NCBI GenBank assembly: GCA_023853785.1
Contig: JAJIRX010000749.1
Coordinates: 1-21,426, forward strand
Length of the DNA: 21,426 bases
From: Psilocybe azurescens
Lineage: Eukaryota; Basidiomycota; Agaricomycetes; Agaricales; Agrocybaceae
Direction: 5' to 3'
The notes below the pieces were generated by a model. That model was not told where the DNA came from. It made no database searches and was given only the letters and a program-made list of their open reading frames with translations. Each line of letters starts with the position of its first letter. Positions within the stretch are counted from its first letter, which is position 1. Positions 1 to 9,789 of this stretch are shown in pieces. A program made the position numbers and the translations under genes.

Positions 1-755
1 TTTTATTTCGAAGGTCAGTTCGTACTTCAGTCCAACCCGTTCGTGGAGTTTGCGTTACCTCCAAAGAAATCAACGCTAGATTTAGCATACGCCGCCCCTA
101 TCACAGATGTGCCTTTCAATTGCATCCCTTGGAGATGCAGATATCTTGTGTGATGAATTAAATGCTAGTGAGAGTAGTAATATTGCAGCCAGAGGCAACA
201 TACTTTGAAAATAAAGTACGAGAAACTTCCTTCGCCTAGAATTATACCAAGCATTCCTATCCGCTTGAAGAATTGGGCGCTGCGTACCGAATAATCGTAG
301 GCTAAGATGCCGAGGGTTATAGCGATGCGTATGAGCCAGTAAGTAAGTCATGAATAAGAGCCGGTGGAGAATTTGACTAAGGAACTAAAAATCACTCAAA
401 AGACGACCAAAATAGAGGCATTCCCTCCGGGATAGTTAACCGCTTGAACACTGTTGATCGACGTTGATGAAGTAGAAGCTGCCCATGAGGGAAATATGGC
501 ACCTAGCCTCCAACTTGATGGCGAGTATGGTTGGTAGGAGCTTCACGGCCTGATTTTGACTTTTGACGTTTGATCTTTTGAACTTAACTCCGACCCGTAT
601 ATTTCGCGCCTAATATTTGTTATGTCCTTCCTTATGTATAACCATACCTGGTCGTGCAATTCTGATAATAGGTTTTCGAGCTCAAAATGGAGTTTCTTGG
701 CTGGACTTTGTACGTTCAGCTCAAATAAAGCTCTATCTTATTTCATGCAAAGCAT
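1..755. other. Intergenic stretch, no gene recognised
   Basis: No open frame here has recognisable protein character or plausible splice structure. The only structured element is one copy of an 86-base dispersed repeat at 525-610, listed separately. Confidence 0.5.
525..610 (-). repeat. Dispersed repeat, copy A (inverted relative to copy B)
   Basis: Read on the minus strand, this segment aligns with 4438-4525 on the plus strand. By hand I count about 69 identical positions of 86, with one 2-base gap. Shared cores are GCGAAATA, ACGGGTC, AAGTTCAA, AAACGTCAAAAGT and CCAACCATAC. The two copies lie in opposite orientation about 3.8 kb apart. No terminal inverted repeat or transposase is visible, so it may be a small non-autonomous element or a conserved intergenic repeat. 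Confidence 0.6.
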
Positions 756-1474
756 ATGAATTCTCCTTGTCACGTAGACGATTATTCTTCCAGCGCAGAT
801 AAGTCTAGCGACGACTCCGAGGAATCGGATGACTCTGAGGATGAGTTTTCTTGCGATAGCTGCAATCGTTTCTTTAAAGACATCTTCAGCCTGAATCAAC
901 ACCTCACCTTCTCCGAACAGCTTCATTAGTGCTTTGAATGCTCTTGGAATTTTTCTGAAACTTCCCTCGGTCAAGCAAATGTCGTAATGCCGATGACTTC
1001 CTTCCTGCTTCTAACTTCATGATACCAGCATCAAGGGTCTTTGGCGCATAGCGGGAGTAATTTTAAATGCCACTTATACGACTCTATGTTTAAAAGCCCT
1101 TCCGGGATCGCGTTACACATGGAATCAGGATGCCACAAAGTTACCCGGCACCAAGTCACGGCGGCAGTACACAAGATGAAGGTGGCTCCCAACATTTCGA
1201 TTAAGCGCACCTTTATCATCTCGGCAGCTTTGTGGAATGGCACATCATAGTTTGTAAAAAAATGCAAACTCTGGCCGGACTCAACAGTCATCTACACTCG
1301 GCTGCCCAGGATGACGAGGAGTTTAGATGTCCGAAGTGTAGTGCAGAGTTCAAGCTCATCTCTGGATTCGTTCAACATTTGGAAAGCCATTCCTGTGGCC
1401 AGGACAAGAACAAGCAAGTCGAAAGCTATTTCAACGATTTATCCGGTCAGTTCTCTTGTTTGCTTAAGGTCTGA
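756..1474 (+). pseudogene. Decayed C2H2 zinc-finger protein gene
   Basis: This is the remnant of a multi-finger C2H2 protein of a family common in Agaricomycetes, presumably a nuclear nucleic-acid-binding protein. A start at 756 gives a Ser/Asp/Glu-rich head and a finger beginning FSCDSC, then a TAG at 927. After the stop the same frame continues with CFECSWNF, a second finger that has lost its first His. The block from 1041 reads FKCHLYDSMFKSPSGIALH and then ESGCHKVTRHQVTAAVHK, the family's diagnostic core, with the second finger Cys replaced by Tyr. It stops at 1248. A different frame (1232-1474) carries the last finger (FRCPKCSAEFKLISGFVQH) and the usual C-terminus ending near QFSCLLKV. 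In-frame stops, a frame change with lost codons near 1250 and a missing Cys ligand indicate a pseudogene. A functional spliced gene is unlikely. Confidence 0.75.
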
Positions 1475-2936
1475 GCTTGCACCACGGGAGTTAAGAGGTA
1501 CGTCGCTCAACATATCTTATGGACGCTACCTCATCTGGTGTAGGAGGCCGAAACACAGGTGAACATCGTCCATGGATGATATTCACCTGTTTACAGTCTT
1601 CAACTATCTGGTGGACGGACAAACCTATTTTAGCGTGTAGTGCGCACAGTGCAAGCCACAAGGATACCTTTTAGCATTCATTGAGATCTTCCTTCAACTT
1701 GACGTTTATTGAACACTTCTTTCGGTTGCCAGGTATCGTACTTCTAGCTACCACTTTGTTATGCAAGGGAATTTGTCCCGTTTTTATCTCAGTCAATATG
1801 CAGTGCCATGATATCAATTTTAAGCACATAACGCCTTCAAAGGTATGTTCTAAGTCGTGCGCAAAGCACATAAGAGTGAGAATTTGTTATTATTAGGCGC
1901 TCATAAATATCCCGACTATGCATCTGATCCCTCCTTCATTAAACCAAGAGAGTTAAATGTCAGTACTGTACCCATTTAAATAATTCATCCGATACTTTTA
2001 TCTCTCAGTATAGTCAAAGACGTAACGTACACCAATTACACGTTCGTAGACTCGGGATTTTGTTACCTCCGACCTCCTTTTAACTAAGGACTAATTATCT
2101 ACACAGACTTCCTTTGAGAGTAGTTTTAGGTGTAAGTTTCTAGACCCCAAGCCATCGGTCTCTGGCAATGCCGGAGGCCTGACCTCTTGTCGCCGCCGTT
2201 GCTAAGTTAAAGTTAGTTTTAGCTCCCAATATAGGTGATTTCCCAAGCAAGGACAGGCGGAATGATCTCTGAACCACCGTCCTGGCGTTTGAATTATGTC
2301 CTTAGCTCACAGAACGCTGTATCCAGTCAGGCGAGAGGTCATGCAGCTATGCTGACATGTATCATTTACGTTCTATCACAACTTCGCCGCGATCTGTAAT
2401 AAATTTGCAAGGGTTTCCAACTGTCAAACCGTTATAAGTAATTAAGGAACGTGTACCCGTAGCACCTAAGTGCTTAGAGTGATCTCTGCACAAATCCTTG
2501 ACTTCCATGAAAATTAATCATATCATGTATTCAAATGAGCGTATATCGTCTTCCTCGCACGTCATATGTATTAGTACTCCAGATATCTAATTATAGCTCG
2601 CCACTGTCCAGTACACATACCCTCACCCCTGCAATCGCAACAAAGGCGATTCGAGGTCGACAGACAGAATGAGGGTGTCCTACTCTGCCGAATAGAGCGC
2701 TCCTCAACTCGGTGGAGCAGAAGGCCGATTGGAAAGCTGCCAAGGTGACTTCCAAGTGATGAAAGTTGAGTCCGTGATACATATGTTTTATGGATATATG
2801 ACCTAAAACGTCTTTTCTAGTTGAAAATAACTGCCATTCGCCATGGTATAAAATCTCTAGTCCAGACTAGTAGCTGCATTACTCCTCAACCAGCACACAT
2901 CCAACGGTCAAAATTTCACCAACAGCCTAGTCTACT
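1475..2936. other. Intergenic stretch, no gene recognised
   Basis: About 1.46 kb without a convincing coding frame. Short frames on both strands (for example 1681-1896 and 2591-2782) have no family character. The one notable structure is a 36-base imperfect palindrome just after the zinc-finger remnant, listed separately. Confidence 0.5.
1555..1590. repeat. 36-base imperfect palindrome centred on CCATGG
   Basis: The left arm starts ACAGGTGAA and the right arm ends TTCACCTGT. Pairing position by position gives 16 Watson-Crick pairs out of 18. The two exceptions are one mismatch and one G-T. There is no loop, so it could extrude as a cruciform or bind a dimeric factor. It lies about 80 bases downstream of the zinc-finger remnant. 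Confidence 0.7.
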
Positions 2937-3614
2937 ATGTCTGAACTTCAAGGCAATGAACTCATCCAAAAACGCGTGGAGTTTAATCAGATCTTTGCCG
3001 AGTTTGAGAACCTCGTTGTTTACAAACCACAGCGTGAGTCGCTCTTAGATTTAATTTGATGTGTAATGAAGCATATTCTGACCTGCCTTGAACAGTACCC
3101 ATTGGTGCAGAACTGGGGTTATTATGGTCCCGTCGCCTTCAACACCGAAGGTGAAATCAAGACCCATGTATGTCATTCTGCAACATCCTAGAAGTCATTA
3201 CTCAAGTGACCGCAGGAGGGATTGATCGTCTTGGCGAGGGATGGAAGCGATGCCCTTGGCGAAATCCGTGATTGGGAGCCGGTGTTCGTCGACATTGAGC
3301 AAGGCAAATTCTCCACCTGGCGCGGAATTCCTAGGGATCCAAGTAAATACGCTGTCATCGGGGAAGTCTTCGTCACTGGCGTTGAGAAGCCCAAGGAAGA
3401 GCAGACCGTCGGAATCAGGCTATTCGCAAGGACCTTATCGCAGAGCGTCGACCTCACCACCTCGTGTGGGAGCGTAGGCTCCCGAAGGCAATTCTGTCAC
3501 TCTGGGATATACTTGCTTTAGATCGTCTCCATGTTGCGACTGGGAGCATTCGTTTCCACCGGTGGGCCCAATCCAGATGATCTCGAACTTGGCGTGGTTC
3601 GCTTCAATGCCTAG
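2937..3614 (+). CDS. Vps62-like small protein, three exons, with frame breaks
   Basis: ATG at 2937 opens exon 1 (2937-3033). Intron 1 is 3034-3095 (GTGAGT...CAG, branch CTGAC). Exon 2 is 3096-3167, intron 2 is 3168-3215 (GTATGT...CAG), and exon 3 is 3216-3614. The product would be about 190 residues. Exon 3 contains FSTWRGIPRDPSKYAVIG followed by EVFVTGVEKP, IRKDLI and a C-terminal AFVSTGGPNP. This resembles the Trp-x-Pro...Gly-Asp/Glu-Val...Lys-Pro...Arg-Lys-Asp-Leu repeat of Vps62/DUF946 proteins. The link is from memory of the family and is moderate. Three frame problems exist: one extra base at the exon 1-2 junction, a missing base at the GG near 3418, and a compensating extra base near 3555. 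No substitution stop is seen between them. It could be a functional gene with indel errors or a young pseudogene. Confidence 0.5.
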
Positions 3615-3895
3615 TAGGCATACGAATGAGTCTGTATGCCTTATTTTCTTTGTTACTGTGTTTGCTCACATGCTACAATAGCTCGTCTTTCTGCACTCCG
3701 AATAATCACAAAAGTTAAATTAAAAACATTTCGGAAGGACGATAAACGGTAACACAAGGAAACAAAGATTTGTACTTAAAAGTGATCAATAAAATAAAAA
3801 ATACGTCTGAATGTACTACCACTGTTCAATTGAATATCGAACTGACTCGCTTTGACTTGCCGCGGTACAAAGGCAACTAATGAACACCACTCACC

Positions 3896-3986
3896 GCCCG
3901 CCTAGCTCAATCGGATAGAGCGTCAGACTCTTACGTCTAAGAGATTTGGTGTCTGATGCCTGCGAGTTAGACCCTCGCAGTGGGCT
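3896..3986 (+). tRNA. tRNA-Lys(CTT) with 17-base intron, possibly degenerate
   Basis: The acceptor 5' strand is 3896-3902. The D arm is GCTC/GAGC (3905-3908 and 3918-3921) with GG in the loop. The anticodon stem is TCAGA/TCTGA (3923-3927 and 3952-3956), with anticodon CTT at 3930-3932 and A at 3933. A 17-base intron (3934-3950) sits after position 37. Its TAAGAG (3938-3943) can pair with CTCTTA of the anticodon loop, as eukaryotic pre-tRNA introns do. The T stem is GCGAG/CTCGC. Oddities are a T loop of TTAGACC instead of TTCGA-type (C56 to A), a C-A mismatch at 7-66, a G-T pair at 5-68, and T as discriminator. A T-rich stretch (about 3996-4001) can terminate RNA polymerase III. It may be a weak functional gene or a decaying copy. 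Confidence 0.75.
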
Positions 3987-4437
3987 ACTATGTTAATTTT
4001 TTGGCTTTTTGTGTGAACGGAGGCATTGGGAAGAAAGAAGGAATCGATTCACTTTGGTCACATCCGCTGATCATCACATTTAGGCAAGGGAAGTTATTTT
4101 TAGCCGGCATTTTTTGTCACTTGGTGAAGTTGGGCTTTGTCTTGTAGCAGGCTTGATGTCTGTACATACACATGAAATATACATTGAAAGTAATTTGACA
4201 AAATCTATATTGCTTAAGAGAAGAAATTTTACGTCTTGCTGCATTGTACCACCATTTGGCGTACTTTCTTACAATGAACACCGCCTGTCTAGCCGCTGAG
4301 TGTCTAACGTTACATTTAAGCTCTCAACATCCATTGCTCAAAATAACATCAAATTTATGCCTTTTGAGCTCTTTATATCCCTTTTGCGACATTTATATTC
4401 TGGAAATTGACACTCAAATGGTATGCCTGCAGATGAC

Positions 4438-4525
4438 CGTGCGAAATACACGGGTCAAAGTTCGAAGTTCAATAGTTTAAACGTCAAAAGTGCAAATCTT
4501 GCTGTGGAGTTCCCGCCAACCATAC
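4438..4525 (+). repeat. Dispersed repeat, copy B
   Basis: This is the plus-strand counterpart of 525-610, about 80% identical by hand alignment. It carries the same GCGAAATA, ACGGGTC, AAGTTCAA, AAACGTCAAAAGT and CCAACCATAC blocks. Similarity stops soon after CCAACCATAC on the right. Confidence 0.6.
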
Positions 4526-4807
4526 GAGAGGCAGCGGATCAAAACTCGAACTGTCCAAGAACCCCATGCTACCCATGTGCACTGCGAACCTCTTCGAAAC
4601 ACCCGAAAGAAAATCACGAAGAACATGGGATGATAAAGCTTTTAGTTGACCACGCCCTGAGTTAAAGTTTTCATTTATGCTGTAAAGAGAGTGATGATGT
4701 GTATGCGTATATGTATGACAGTGTGTACTAGAGAAAAAATGAGTGTGGGTGTCATAATAAATGTTTCGTGAGTCTCGTGAGGGTAAATGATCAAAAGAGG
4801 CATCAGA

Positions 4808-6105
4808 TCAGTCCAGAGATATGCATTCCGCCAGCGACGAACGCTTCCCCGGCTGTCTATCAATCTTGGGTCGCGAACGACTCGATCTGTGGAAGTGATG
4901 ACGCAGGATTAAAGTAGCTACCAATTGCTGGTATGAAATAACGGAATGATGTATTGACGGATGCAAATGTGGATGAAGAAAGTTATCGCTGTTAAGCGGC
5001 GAGGCAGAGGGCCGAGTGGAATTGTCGGAGTCTATCACCATCGAACCGTCACAGCATGGTAGGTGATCGTCATCGTGAATGCCTTCTCGAGCGATGTCTT
5101 CCACGTTGACAATCATACAATGCACGTCTACTCCGTGAATTATAAGGAGATTCTTCAAATGCTGGGCCAAAATAGCGTCTTGTACATCGAAGCACGAGCT
5201 GGACATTATTCTCGATTCACGCGAGACGACTGCAGAAATAATGAGCAAAGTGAGTGGTTTCTATAAAGACAGTATTGGCACCTTCTTCAGGAGTTGCCAA
5301 TGATTGTCTAGGTCCGTGTTGATGGTATTTGATTTCCAGTCCGTATATCAAAGTTCTGTACAAGTATAGACATGCCTTCATTTCAGCTGGTGTCATTCGC
5401 CTGCGATACCAGTTTGTGCTTTGCCATGTCGATAAAGAGAATGTCGATGTCGACTCTGTGGCAGGCGGGGAGGGAGGGCTTGAGTAGGCAGGCGAGGAAG
5501 ATAAAGTCGATGCAACGCAAGAAATAGAAGTAGACGAAATTGATGGAAAAGGTACCAGCTCGCTTTGTGGTTCAGGGTCATGTGATGATGTTACAAGGGG
5601 AAAAGTGACGGAGAGCGACGCAGTCGAGGAGAAAATCGAAAGTGGAGCAATTGAACGCGGTGATGTAGCCGATGTTGAAGTATTACGAATGTGGAGCGAG
5701 GCTATGCGACGAGGACGACTCCTTGTTGAAGTTGAGAGAGCAGATGTTCGTGTTCGTTTACGAGGAGGATCCTGGTCCTGAGGAGACGTATCCTCTGTGG
5801 TCTCTACTTAGGGAAGAATCTCCTGTAGGTGAATTTCTTGGCGCTGTACTCCGAAGAAGCGAATGTGGTCTCTTTGGAAATGGAATAGTACATCGAACGT
5901 CCGTCGACTGGACAGATACTACCAAGACATTCGAAGAATCTGTTTGCATTTCAACTGTTTGCAATGAGCTTTCCGAAGATGCTTTACTGGATGCGGAGAT
6001 GTTGGCGAGAGATAATGAACACGTAGGTGTGGATCGCTGCGCTGAAAGCTCGACAAGAAAATGAGGAGAGCGTAAAGACAAAGGAGCCGTCTGGTGGTAA
6101 CGCAT
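4808..6105 (-). CDS. Hypothetical Ser/Thr-rich basic protein, three exons
   Basis: I do not recognise the family. Exon A is 5850-6105 (ATG at 6105; an in-frame TGA lies just upstream). Exon B is 5282-5803 and exon C is 4808-5229. The intron at 5230-5281 is 52 bases, GT...TTTCTGCAG, with a CTCAC branch site and matching phase. The intron at 5804-5849 is short (46 bases). A single-base indel in a readthrough is the alternative there. The summed exons make 399 codons plus stop. Exon A has the VEMQTDSS / VSVQSTDV pattern often seen in fungal low-complexity proteins. Exon B has basic clusters (PPRKRTRT, STRSRPRRI) that could be nuclear localisation signals, then a long Ser/Thr/Pro stretch and a folded-looking TPAEMKACLYLYRTLIYGLE. 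Exon C ends with LVATLILRHH and a basic tail. No membrane segment or signal peptide is seen. The start is uncertain. Confidence 0.5.
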
Positions 6106-6789
6106 CGCAAGAAAACGTCAGTTGAAAGACCCAGGTCGCAAAATTAAATTCCGTGGGTTGAGGTCGATTCTGGGCTCAGAAACCAACGGAAGGAAATCCA
6201 GCACGAGCGCGTCCAAAAATCGAGAACGAGGAGATTAGCGAAGTAGAAGGGCAGAAAGGCGCTATCTAGCCTCCTCTCTTTATAAAATCTAGAATGCGTC
6301 GTTGTTGGTTGTGCCTGGTGATCGCGTTGTGAATGCGACAAACAAACACTCTTTCGGCCCGACCAATTCAATTGCCGGAGACGCGTTTAGATCAAGGGAA
6401 GACGCGTTTGTCACGTGCAATACAAACACCGCATCCCCTTTCCGCTTGTTTCAACGTCCCAGTCGACCCTTAAAAGCTTAACATTTAACATTTAGAAAAG
6501 GCTCCAGTGCCAGAATTCGTGAGCCCGATTTCCTCCATTACATGGATCACTACCGTCTTTGGTTCGGTTTGGGAGGGTTCGGATAAAACAATGTCATATC
6601 GACGGCTTTGTATTTCTAAGTTCCTTGTACTGTTTATTACGACTATACATTTTGTTATTGACGCGCTAGTACCAGTGACAGCTTACATTTACGAAACTGG
6701 GTCTAACTTTGTCTGGACCAGGAAAAGAAATTTTATTTACTAAACGGTACAAAGGTGGGAATTCGCCGAATTCCTCCTTGATTGTTGTT
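6106..6789. other. Intergenic stretch, likely promoter of the minus-strand gene at its left
   Basis: No coding region is recognised. The segment lies between the start of the hypothetical gene (reading left from 6105) and the stop of the acyl-CoA synthetase at 6790. It contains the ACGCGT pair and CACGTG motif listed separately, and a TATAAA-like stretch near 6281-6287. Confidence 0.45.
6379..6417. promoter_or_regulatory. Tandem ACGCGT (MCB-like) boxes plus CACGTG
   Basis: AGACGCGTTT occurs twice as an exact direct repeat, at 6379-6388 and 6400-6409. The copies are 21 bases apart, two helical turns. CACGTG follows at 6412-6417. ACGCGT is the binding core of the fungal MBF cell-cycle factor and CACGTG is an E-box bound by bHLH proteins. 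The block lies about 275 bases upstream of the minus-strand start at 6105. Function is inferred from the motifs only. Confidence 0.4.
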
Positions 6790-9287
6790 TCATCCTCGAG
6801 CTAGCAATGAATAAACAGCCTGTCATATCAACAGAGTTAGCTGAGGTAAACGATTTACGATTGGCATTACCTCTATTTCTTTCGAAAAGGTACTCGCAAC
6901 AGCTGCCCTCTTGATCTTCATGGCAGCACTGACCAGACCGGTCTCCGGCGTCCACTCCTCTGGCGTTAACACAACGCCACACAGCACCTCGGATCCTTTT
7001 AGACCGTTCTTGGTTCCTACCTCATTACATGCATTGAGTACGATATGCTGGACATATGAATCGTCGCAGAGTGTTGCTATATCGGCACTCTTTACGTGAG
7101 CTACCGCAGGGTCTTGAGAGAGCGAGAGGGCATGTCGGAGGTTGGCCTCATGAGGGAATAGTATAGCCACAGGGTTCGTGGCCCCGGGACGAGGTGTACA
7201 CAGATATTCGAGATGTAATCGCAGGATTTGTAGACGGATTCTAATTTTTCAAGAGCTATAAACTTTTTACGAAGTTAGCATTAAACATGTATAGTATTTA
7301 AGATTGTGCAAGTGCAACCTACCTCCCCGTTCGGCATCTTGACAAGATTTTTATCCTAGAAACATGCGTCAAGCATTGACTGGGAAAGCAGTCGTGGACC
7401 GACAACTCACCTATCGATCAAACTCAGAGTACCATCCTTGTTCCATACACCTACATCGCCAGTCCTAAACCACCCGTCTTTCGTCCAAACACTTTCATCA
7501 GCATTTAAGTCAGGGCGCTTGTAATAGCTCTTGAACACCGATGGTCCCCGAATGCAAACCTCCCTTGAGGGGGCGTGTTTGACGACAAATATCCTAGGGA
7601 AGGCACATCGAGGAGTTTAATTTCGATAGATGGGACGGGAAGACCAACTTTCTCCCGAATTGAATGTACTCTGGTGGAAGGAGGGTACACATCCCGCAAG
7701 ATTCCGTCATTCCATACCCTGAAAAGATGAGAAATTGAGTCTAAGATATTTATACTACTCATAAGTACCTTGCATCATGGGCATAATCGCAACACTCAGA
7801 AACTCCTGAGTATCTTTGCTAATTGCGGCTCCTCCATTCATAGCGAACTTCAACTTTCCACCAGTAGCTTCCCTCACCTTACTCAACACTATCCTCTCGC
7901 CTAGCCCAGAGAGGACGGGAGTTCCCCGTCTCCTAGCCTCTAGAGCACCATAAAAGAGTGCCTTCTTGAGCGCCCCTCCCTCGTTGAGCTTTCCAACGAC
8001 GCCCTTCCTAATCGTCTCCCAAACACTCGGAACACCGAACATTATCTGTGGTTTCAGCGCAATCAAGTCCCCTCTACACCCTCTCACCCCGACATCCGTG
8101 AGCGTCTTCGGCCTAGCATACCCACTAGTAACGCCAACGAAAAGTGCACACAGTTCCACGATGTACTCCAGGACGTGGGCGAGGGGCAGGTACGCGAGGT
8201 AGATATCCCCCGCGGGGACGTTGGGCCCGAAGACGATGGTGACAGAGCTGATCGAGGCGACGAGGTTCCCGTGCGTTATGCACACGCCTTTGGGCGCGCC
8301 GGTTGAGCCGCTGGTGTACATGATGCATGCGAGCGTCTCGGACGATGGCCTTCTTCCTTCGAGTAGCGTACTGGGAAGGGGGCCCCGACTGGTCATTTGC
8401 CCTAGCTTTCTCAGCTCGTCTAGGTGCATGAATTGGAGATCGGGACGCGTGGCTCTCATCCCATCCAAAACCGCTGTGCTTGGAGTGCCATCGTACAACA
8501 CCACTCTGAGCTTGGGTGTGTTGGGGACAACACGAGCGAGAGTGGGTAAAAGATCAGAATTCGTGAATATGGCAACACAGTCGGGTTCATTCAGGAGTGG
8601 GTCAAACCGTCCGCACCAAGAGTGTCGTATGCCGTGGCTATAGCGGTTGAGATCGAGGCGCATCCATGGGACACGAGCTGCCAGTTTAGACTGGCATGAT
8701 ATCGGATAAGGTATGATGCTGAATGGGGGAAAGGCAGACATACCTCGTCTGGGAGTATACATTGACAACATCTTCCTTCGTGATCCCAAGTCTTAAGAGC
8801 CCATTGCGCACCTCTCCCACCGCCTCCGCAAATTCCAGAAAATTCAAGAATTTATAATCACTCAGCTCGAGCAGCTTCCATGTCTTCTTCTGCTTCACCT
8901 CCTTTCCATTGATGACGCTGACAACCTCTCGAATCTCTTCGTGCACCTTGATAGTGTCGCGCGAGCCCACAGCATTGTATTTGGTGCCGTACGTGCGAGC
9001 AGCATACGCGACGACGTCTGGAATGGTGGATACAGAAGGATGGGGACGCTCGACGAGTTGGGTGGAGAGTAACAGCAAAGCCGGCGGACAGCGCCCTCTC
9101 CACTTCCGGATACGGGGGATGTAATTTCAACAGAACCACGACCAAAATGATTTGGGGTCGAAGAGAGAGACCAGATGTTAGTAGATGAAGTGAGTCCGAG
9201 GACATCGTCCGCTAAGCTCGTCGACAGACTGATGTTACTAGTGATGTTACTAGTGAGGGTAATGGCAAGTAACGATTGCACAGTCAA
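6790..9287 (-). CDS. Long-chain acyl-CoA synthetase (Faa type), with homopolymer frame breaks
   Basis: It activates fatty acids to acyl-CoA with ATP, via an acyl-adenylate. Exons are 8744-9287 (start unsure), 7769-8690, 7411-7718, 7323-7355, 6871-7262 and 6790-6819. All five introns (50-60 bases) have GT-AG ends and fitting phases. The product is about 700 residues, the family's usual length. Visible motifs are the AMP-binding P-loop YTSGSTGAPKG (about 8290-8325), GYGMTES at the exon start at 7718, GLPVPSIEIKLLDVP, RPDLNADE and DGWFRTGDVG (about 7450-7485), and the C-terminal EEWTPETGLVSAA. Six one-base losses are needed to keep frame: at 7192-7195, 7348-7352, 7562-7564, 7654-7656, 8594-8595 and near 9065. 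All but the last clearly sit in homopolymer runs. The conserved N-terminus (NHFGRGSVEI) begins near 9158 without its own ATG. The open frame runs to an ATG at 9287, and an upstream intron is possible. Confidence 0.85.
9230..9253. repeat. Perfect 12-base tandem duplication
   Basis: TGATGTTACTAG occurs twice back to back, at 9230-9241 and 9242-9253. It lies in the upstream, poorly conserved end of the acyl-CoA synthetase open frame and is a multiple of three, so it does not change the frame. Confidence 0.7.
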
Positions 9288-9789
9288 TTTCTGAGGGGGA
9301 TCTAGCTTCGAGGTTGTGAAAAGCCCGGATTTGGCAGCATGCTTGACGTTTCCCTCGCATCGGTGTACTCTGGTCTAAGTTTGACATAGTGTGTGGGGAG
9401 ATCAGATGAGAATCAAAGAATACCAATACTATTAAGATTAAGTGTTCTAGACAAGCCACGTCAGTGAACCTTCGCAAATGGGATTGTACCTGAGGATCGT
9501 GAACAATAAAGAGAGCTGAAGCTTCAAACGCCTCAGAACGAAGTTGTTGTAAAGAAACAGGGATAAATTCAAAAATTGGGGATGAAGAAAAAAAATAATT
9601 CCACGGTCTGGTGAAACCCCGGATCAAATGACTTTACCGATAAGATAGATTGGTGTTACGTCCTGCCTTGGCCTGTCTAAATCGACGACCAGGGATGCAC
9701 GCTAGATTCTAATGTGCGTTAAGCATAGTTGAAGATGCAATGGTTACAGGATAATAATATTTAAGCGTTCGTCGATCTTCAGTATTTGC
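9288..9789. other. Intergenic stretch, promoter region of the acyl-CoA synthetase gene
   Basis: About 500 bases lie between the stop of the DUF1349 gene and the acyl-CoA synthetase, both read leftward. The minus-strand open frame that spans most of it (9250-9627) has no family character. I see no structured site. Confidence 0.45.

Larger units (their letters stand above)
3615..4807. other. Intergenic stretch with a tRNA and a repeat copy only
   Basis: No protein gene is recognised. 3620-3890 is AT-rich. The tRNA-Lys lies at 3896-3986 and repeat copy B at 4438-4525. The plus-strand open frame at 4423-4665 overlaps the repeat and has no protein character. Confidence 0.45.

Noticed and set aside
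525..4525. The inverted repeat pair as ends of one 4 kb transposon
   Set aside because: No transposase or target-site duplication is visible, the copies are about 20% diverged, and the interior holds unrelated host-like genes.
5672..6064. 130-codon plus-strand open frame
   Set aside because: It is antisense to exons of the minus-strand hypothetical gene, which has phase-matched introns and the more typical composition.
8221..8643. 140-codon plus-strand open frame
   Set aside because: It is fully antisense to the conserved AMP-binding core of the acyl-CoA synthetase.
6790..9287. Acyl-CoA synthetase as a pseudogene
   Set aside because: Motifs and all splice sites are intact and the breaks are one-base losses, almost all in homopolymers, so sequence error is the simpler reading.
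9250..9627. 125-codon minus-strand open frame upstream of the acyl-CoA synthetase
   Set aside because: It is in a different frame from the enzyme, has no recognisable domain and lies in the expected promoter region.
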